Origin: Pustulibacterium marinum
Lineage (GTDB): Bacteria; Bacteroidota; Bacteroidia; Flavobacteriales; Flavobacteriaceae
Assembly (NCBI RefSeq): GCF_900116665.1
Contig: NZ_FPBK01000012.1
Span: forward strand, 62,001-126,000
DNA length: 64,000 bases
Reading direction: 5' to 3'
Each line of letters begins with the position of its first letter. Positions within the stretch are counted from its first letter, which is position 1. The position numbers were made by a program, and so were the translations under genes. Shown here in pieces: positions 59,508 to 64,000 of the stretch. The notes under the pieces are model-generated. The model did no database searches. It saw nothing but the letters and a program-made list of their open reading frames with translations, and was not told the origin of the DNA.

Positions 59508-60161
59508 TTAGTAGTACCGCTGTTTTGTAACTATTTGTACAATTTGTTTTTCTTCTACTGGTTTTGGTGGCTTTTTAAGAATAAACAACACAGAGTTAAT
59601 AGGCAAGTCTTTCTCTCTTTTGAGCGATAAAATTTTTACATCTAGCATTTGAAATGTAGAAGATTTTACTGCAGTAATAGTTGCCATTATTTCTTGATAA
59701 GTATTTTTGGTAAACCACAATGCCATATAACCACCAGCAGTAAGCACTCTATAAGTTTCTTGTAGGTGATCTTGTAATTCATTATCATTTTCTGTAGGAG
59801 GACTCATACTAATGATGTGATGGAAAAAACCTTGCACATACGGTATTTGTTCTTCCTGTAATAAACCAACAAGTAATTTTCTTTTTTTAATGTACTGTTT
59901 GTATTGCTGAAAAAGAGGTACCACATAACTCTCATCTCTTTCAAAGCCAAAATAGTGAACATTATAATTTTCTATGATAGGTTCTATTAATGGATAAGTA
60001 CTGCAATAGAGTTGTAGAATGCGCTGTTTGTATAAAATAGGAAGTTCTTTAACAATTAATTGTTGTAATTCTTTCCAAGAAACAGTGTTCATATTTGCGA
60101 TGGGAAATGTATTGGGTATCATAGTGATTAAGTACTGATATTTATATTTATCTAGATTCAT
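59508..60161 (-). CDS. Methyltransferase-like protein (SAM fold, degenerate)
   Basis: A 217-residue protein. Its middle and end resemble class I methyltransferases: HHIISMSPPTENDNELQDHL, YRVLTAGGYMALWFTKNTY and a C-terminal LPINSVLFILKK. The N-terminal glycine motif of SAM binding (E-x-G-x-G-x-G) is not visible, so SAM binding is doubtful. Pairing with the convergent PAS gene may indicate a common pathway, but this is inference. Confidence 0.5.
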   Translation of the reverse strand: MNLDKYKYQYLITMIPNTFPIANMNTVSWKELQQLIVKELPILYKQRILQLYCSTYPLIEPIIENYNVHYFGFERDESYVVPLFQQYKQYIKKRKLLVGLLQEEQIPYVQGFFHHIISMSPPTENDNELQDHLQETYRVLTAGGYMALWFTKNTYQEIMATITAVKSSTFQMLDVKILSLKREKDLPINSVLFILKKPPKPVEEKQIVQIVTKQRYY

Positions 60162-60252
60162 TAAAAATAATAAAATTAAATATAATTTGAAATCTTTATG
60201 CTATAAAATGTTGCTATTCACACTGTTTTTTAACAAAAATATAGAGTTATTA

Positions 60253-60290
60253 CAAAAAAAGAGCTGCTACAAAGGGATATGTAGCAACTC
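60253..60290 (-). terminator. Terminator of the FG-GAP protein gene
   Basis: On the minus strand, GAGTTGCTAC / GTAGCAGCTC with an A-rich loop is followed by a T run of eight. It lies 26 bases beyond the stop at 60316. Confidence 0.85.
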
Positions 60291-60315
60291 TAGTCAGATA
60301 AAAATTTGGATGGTT

Positions 60316-62913
60316 CTAAGATTTTATAAAACGTAGTGTAACACTTCCGTTTTGAGTAGTAACGTTTACAACATAAACCCCCTTAGCTAGGTGAGCTATG
60401 GCAATGTTCATTTCTTTGCTTGCTCCTTGTTGTGTAACGATGGTTTTTCCGGTTATATCATAAACGGTAACAGTTGTTACTATTTGTGGAGCACTTATGG
60501 TAATAGATGTTTTTGCCGGATTTGGGTATAGTTGTATTTTGGTTTGATCTATGCTTACAGGACTGGTAGCTAAAGAAGTCTCATCATAAATACATCTTAT
60601 AGAAGAACCTTGTTCTCTAAAACCACCTGCAGTAGTATTTACTATATAGTTACTATAGTAAAGATATTTTGCGTATGCTGGATTGTCACTTGTAGTTTTA
60701 CTCCAGTAATATCCACGAACTCCGTCATTATATATACCAGATGTACTTCTTGCACCGGCAACAGTTAATTTAAGATTACTGTTATAGGCAGAGGCAACGT
60801 TGGTAATTTCTTCTGCAGTTACTACTGTTTGCCATTCATCAGCAGTGGGTAAACGCCAAGCTTCTCCTAGAGCTTTACAAGGGTCACAACCATTTGTATC
60901 AGTAGCTTCCCAAGGGGTGGAAGCTTCCCAGGTGTCTGATGAAGCTCCTGCTGCCCACCACTCAGGATTACTAAGAATAAATACGTTCATTCCACCATCT
61001 AATCCGGTTGGATCATTGGGAGATAAAGCTGTAGTACTTTCTGTAGAAGTTCTGTTTTGATGACCGTCATCCCAGCGACCCCATTGGAAAAGATCTCCAT
61101 AAGCACTAGCATCGGTAGCAGCCGTTGCTACTTGCTCACTTCCTAAGTTTTGCTGTAACCAAATTTGGTTATCTGCTGTTCTTACAGTAGTGTATGATAC
61201 GGTTTCATTGTTGTATGTTAATGTAACACAACCGGTATCTCCTGCGCTTTCCCCCGGTAATGTATTGTTACATACAGTGGTAGCGCCGGTTACAGTTATG
61301 GTATAATCTTCGGCTTGGCCAAAGGTTGCTGCATAATCACATGGAGATGGTGACGGAGCTTGGTAATTTTTAATTACACGCATTCTGGTATTACCTAATA
61401 CCGCATCTGCAGGTATGGTAATGTCTACACTTGTGGTAATCCCATCTTCGCCTGTACTATTTGTAATCTCATCTATGTATTGGTATTTTTCATTATTAGA
61501 TAGGGAGTTAGACAATGTTCCGTCTTGATTCCAATCTATATACACAGTAAAATAATTGGTATAATCTCCGTTGGTATTACCTGCTAAAGTAAGCGTATAG
61601 GTTTCTCCTATAGCTACTTGTGTGCTTATTGCAGTAAAATCTTCGTACTGTGGAGTTGTGGCATCCACTGTTGCACTTGTACTATTATCTATAGTATTGA
61701 ACTGAACTAAAGAAATAGGTTCTGCCTCACTATCTGGAAAGTTAAAGCTTGGTGTACAATACAAGATATCGTTTTGTGTATTGGCATAAACAGTAGTGGA
61801 AGCATCACCATCTGCATTAAGTCCTGTTAAAACAAGATCTAGATCATCATCTCCATCAAAATCTGCCCAGTGAGAAGAACTAATATATACACTTTCCAAC
61901 GGTGTATTAGCATCTGCTGTAAAAGTACCATTTTCATTTATGTAAAGCGTAGCATGGGTATTTACATCTGCGTCAGATCCTGTAAGTAAAATATCGGCAT
62001 CTCCATCACCGTCTACATCTAAAAAGTCTGTAGTTCCAAAATAGAGTTGGGTAAATTCATTTGTTACATCTACCGTAAAGTTTCCTGAACCATCATTGTG
62101 GTATATAGCTGTAAACGGAACGTATGATGAATTCATACCACTGGCTATAAGATCTAGGTCTCCATCATTGTCATAATCATTTGCACTAGCATCAGAAAAG
62201 TAAAGTCCTGTAATACCAGCATTGGTATTTTCTGTAAAGGTAGCTTCACCATCATTTAGATAAAGGTGCGTTTCCGGCTCATAACTGTTGCTATATCCAC
62301 ACAGTAAAACATCGGGATAAGTATCGTTATTAGCATCAAAAATAGTGATGGAACCATAGCTATTCCCAAAGAATGGACTGGTTGTTTGTGTAAAAGTAGC
62401 ATCACCATTATTTATATAAAGGTAGGCTATATAATCATAACCCGATACGCCTGTTACTATAAAATCATCGTACCCATCTTGGTTTAAGTCGGCTGCTCTT
62501 AATTTTCCTGTAGTAACACCGGCCATGGCAAGTGTAGTTTTGGTAAAGGTAAAATCATCTTGCTGAGTGTATAGATCTACTACTTCTTCGTCATTGCTAT
62601 TATAGCCCGATACCAGAAAGTCTGTAAGTCCGTCTGCATTTACATCCAATGTATCAGTAGTGGCATACCCGTAGGCATCTATACTAGCTATGTCTTGGTT
62701 AAAGGCATTGTCGTCATAATGATATCCAGTACCAAAGTTTCCATAGTTGGTATCATACCCTACAGTAATCAACGCCGTTGGTTGACTTGTAGTAGGTACC
62801 CAAATGGCTTCACCATATAAAATACCTGAAAGCGAAGTATGGTTAGTAAACTGTTGTGCTACCGATAGCAAGGGCACTAGAAAACATAGAATTAAAAAGT
62901 CGTTTTTTCTCAT
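60316..62913 (-). CDS. Large secreted FG-GAP/VCBS, GEVED and FISUMP domain protein with T9SS signal
   Basis: An 865-residue secreted protein with a signal peptide (FLILCFLVPLLSVAQQ). About eight FG-GAP/VCBS repeats (residues 60-385) carry Asp-rich calcium loops such as DLNQDGYDDF, DANNDTYPDV, DYDNDGDLDL, DVDGDGDADI and DFDGDDDLDL. A GEVED domain (about 450-545: YIDWNQDGTLSN) and a Fibrobacter-major-paralogue (FISUMP) domain (about 565-780: WRLPTADEWQT) follow. The C-terminal T9SS type A signal is KIQLYPNPAKTSITI, then VTVYDITGKTIV. Probably an adhesion or surface protein. It has its own terminator. Confidence 0.92.
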   Translation of the reverse strand: MRKNDFLILCFLVPLLSVAQQFTNHTSLSGILYGEAIWVPTTSQPTALITVGYDTNYGNFGTGYHYDDNAFNQDIASIDAYGYATTDTLDVNADGLTDFLVSGYNSNDEEVVDLYTQQDDFTFTKTTLAMAGVTTGKLRAADLNQDGYDDFIVTGVSGYDYIAYLYINNGDATFTQTTSPFFGNSYGSITIFDANNDTYPDVLLCGYSNSYEPETHLYLNDGEATFTENTNAGITGLYFSDASANDYDNDGDLDLIASGMNSSYVPFTAIYHNDGSGNFTVDVTNEFTQLYFGTTDFLDVDGDGDADILLTGSDADVNTHATLYINENGTFTADANTPLESVYISSSHWADFDGDDDLDLVLTGLNADGDASTTVYANTQNDILYCTPSFNFPDSEAEPISLVQFNTIDNSTSATVDATTPQYEDFTAISTQVAIGETYTLTLAGNTNGDYTNYFTVYIDWNQDGTLSNSLSNNEKYQYIDEITNSTGEDGITTSVDITIPADAVLGNTRMRVIKNYQAPSPSPCDYAATFGQAEDYTITVTGATTVCNNTLPGESAGDTGCVTLTYNNETVSYTTVRTADNQIWLQQNLGSEQVATAATDASAYGDLFQWGRWDDGHQNRTSTESTTALSPNDPTGLDGGMNVFILSNPEWWAAGASSDTWEASTPWEATDTNGCDPCKALGEAWRLPTADEWQTVVTAEEITNVASAYNSNLKLTVAGARSTSGIYNDGVRGYYWSKTTSDNPAYAKYLYYSNYIVNTTAGGFREQGSSIRCIYDETSLATSPVSIDQTKIQLYPNPAKTSITISAPQIVTTVTVYDITGKTIVTQQGASKEMNIAIAHLAKGVYVVNVTTQNGSVTLRFIKS

Positions 62914-63056
62914 TGTTGGTTTTTTATTTAGACTTATTCAAAATTAGACTAAATACACCTTTTGTTCCTATGCATTTTAGCGATGTGTCTTATGGCTAAA
63001 AACCATCAAACAATCACCAAGAAAAATTAATGTTATATATTTAAGAAAAACATTGC

Positions 63057-63923
63057 TTAATTATCTAAGATTGGCCAGTTATTTTGAATAGTTTCTTTGA
63101 TAAGTTTAATGATGCTTTCTTTTTCAAAATAACGAGAGGTAATAAGACCAACTGACTGTTTGTAAACATCGTTTTGATTTTCCAAGAACAATGCTTCTTC
63201 ACTACTTAAAGAAATTTTGGCAAGATCTGGCAGCCAAGTTTGTCCACCGTGTAGTTTAATCATTTGTTTGATAGTTTCTAAAGAGCCTTCATACACCTGA
63301 AGTTGGTTCTTGGATACTGATTGTAACCGATCATCTTCCCAAACGTGTTTTAAATCATTATGTAATAATATGGGTATTTTATGGTTATGAGTTTTTGCTA
63401 AAGCAGGCTTTTTATTGCTGTAGGATACTAATGATACTGTTCCTAGAAATGTATTGTAGTATCCAGATTTTATAAAAGGAATAAACCCTATAAAACCATC
63501 TATGGTTCCAGCGTGTAACTGAGCTTCCAACAATTCAAAATTGGCTTCGGTAGCCACTATTTTAATAGCTTTATGAGATTGCCCTATGGTGTATAAAAGG
63601 CTAGGTAGCAGGTATGGAGCCAGTATAGATAAAATACCTAGTTTAAACGTGCCTTCTATATTATTATAGGAGGTGCGAGCTGTTTTTTCAAACTCTTTGC
63701 TGGTATCTAGTATATTTTGAGCTTGAATAAGTAGATTTTTTCCCAAAGTAGTAGGGACTACCGGGTTTCTGCTTCTATCAAATATAATGATATCAAACTC
63801 TTGTTCTAGTCTTTGAATTTCTTTACTTAGAGTAGATTGTGCTACATGGCAAGCATGTGCGGCATTGGTAAAACTTTGATGTTTAGCCACAGCCAGTATA
63901 TATTTTAACTGATTAAAATTCAT
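63057..63923 (-). CDS. LysR family regulator, OxyR-like without redox cysteines
   Basis: A 288-residue regulator. The N-terminal winged HTH (FTNAAHACHVAQSTLSKEIQ) is followed by a periplasmic-binding-like ligand domain (from about residue 90). The layout follows the OxyR/CysB group, but OxyR's two active Cys are absent: the region is LLHNDLKHVWEDDRLQS, where OxyR has Cys in GHCLRDQ-type sequence. It probably senses a small molecule by a different mechanism. The promoter lies to the right at 63924-64000. Confidence 0.85.
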   Translation of the reverse strand: MNFNQLKYILAVAKHQSFTNAAHACHVAQSTLSKEIQRLEQEFDIIIFDRSRNPVVPTTLGKNLLIQAQNILDTSKEFEKTARTSYNNIEGTFKLGILSILAPYLLPSLLYTIGQSHKAIKIVATEANFELLEAQLHAGTIDGFIGFIPFIKSGYYNTFLGTVSLVSYSNKKPALAKTHNHKIPILLHNDLKHVWEDDRLQSVSKNQLQVYEGSLETIKQMIKLHGGQTWLPDLAKISLSSEEALFLENQNDVYKQSVGLITSRYFEKESIIKLIKETIQNNWPILDN

Positions 63924-64000
63924 AATTATATAGGCATTAAATAGATATACTAGAATGATGCTGTAGCGTATTCTCTATGCACCGCTATCTTATCTTTATT

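Noticed and set aside
1-64000. tRNA or rRNA genes
   Set aside because: I saw no cloverleaf-like sequence with a GGTTCGAATCC-type arm and no rRNA-like conserved stretch.

Overview
The window looks like chromosome of a marine-type member of Flavobacteriia (phylum Bacteroidota). The evidence is AT-rich DNA with almost no Shine-Dalgarno sites, many SusC/SusD-type and lipoprotein genes, type IX secretion (T9SS) C-terminal sorting domains, an ECF sigma/FecR pair in front of a polysaccharide utilisation locus, and Bacteroidota-restricted families (DUF3570, DUF4266, DUF3823, DUF4382). I cannot name a species.

Layout. 1-6.1 kb is housekeeping: the end of an acyl-CoA thioesterase, an MscS channel, a class A penicillin-binding protein, an SDR oxidoreductase and an AraC regulator. 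6.1-12.8 kb holds mostly small hypothetical, membrane or secreted proteins plus KptA. It carries scars: an 11-bp phased repeat array, an 88-bp direct repeat around a truncated gene, and a gene whose frame changes at a (TA)5 tract. 12.8-19.6 kb has an AsmA-like protein, a VOC protein and a compact operon thioredoxin-ApbE-DUF4266-DUF3570, which looks like an envelope redox/flavinylation system of unknown purpose.

21.5-35.2 kb is an accessory region. Mostly single, unrelated minus-strand genes are separated by recurring intergenic sequence whose inner ends resemble integron attC core sites (GCCCAAC and GCTAAC on one side, GTTGGCA, GTTAGCA and GTTGGGC on the other). It also holds three copies of a 361-bp internally deleted element with the start of an IS1182-like transposase, the 3' end of a group II intron, several truncated genes, and a duplicated small-membrane-protein module. 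No integrase is visible. Plus-strand genes for a tandem ABM-domain protein and an AraC regulator, and minus-strand DJ-1/PfpI and Crp/Fnr genes, sit inside the region.

35.2-39.7 kb has a second 11-bp phased array, a small membrane protein, a DoxD/DoxA fusion with a periplasmic DsrE-like protein, a DUF4382 lipoprotein and a YegP-like protein. 40.0-58.0 kb is a large PUL: ECF sigma, FecR anti-sigma, SusC, SusD, DUF3823 lipoprotein and GH27, then after a terminator a second TonB-dependent-receptor-like barrel, a nucleoside-hydrolase-like protein and two GH3 enzymes, closed by a strong terminator. 58-64 kb has a small membrane protein, a LOV-like PAS protein convergent with a methyltransferase-like protein, a large T9SS-secreted FG-GAP/GEVED/FISUMP protein and an OxyR-like LysR regulator lacking the redox cysteines.

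Best candidates for something new are the cassette-like array, the two independent 11-bp phased intergenic arrays, and the thioredoxin-ApbE-DUF4266-DUF3570 unit.
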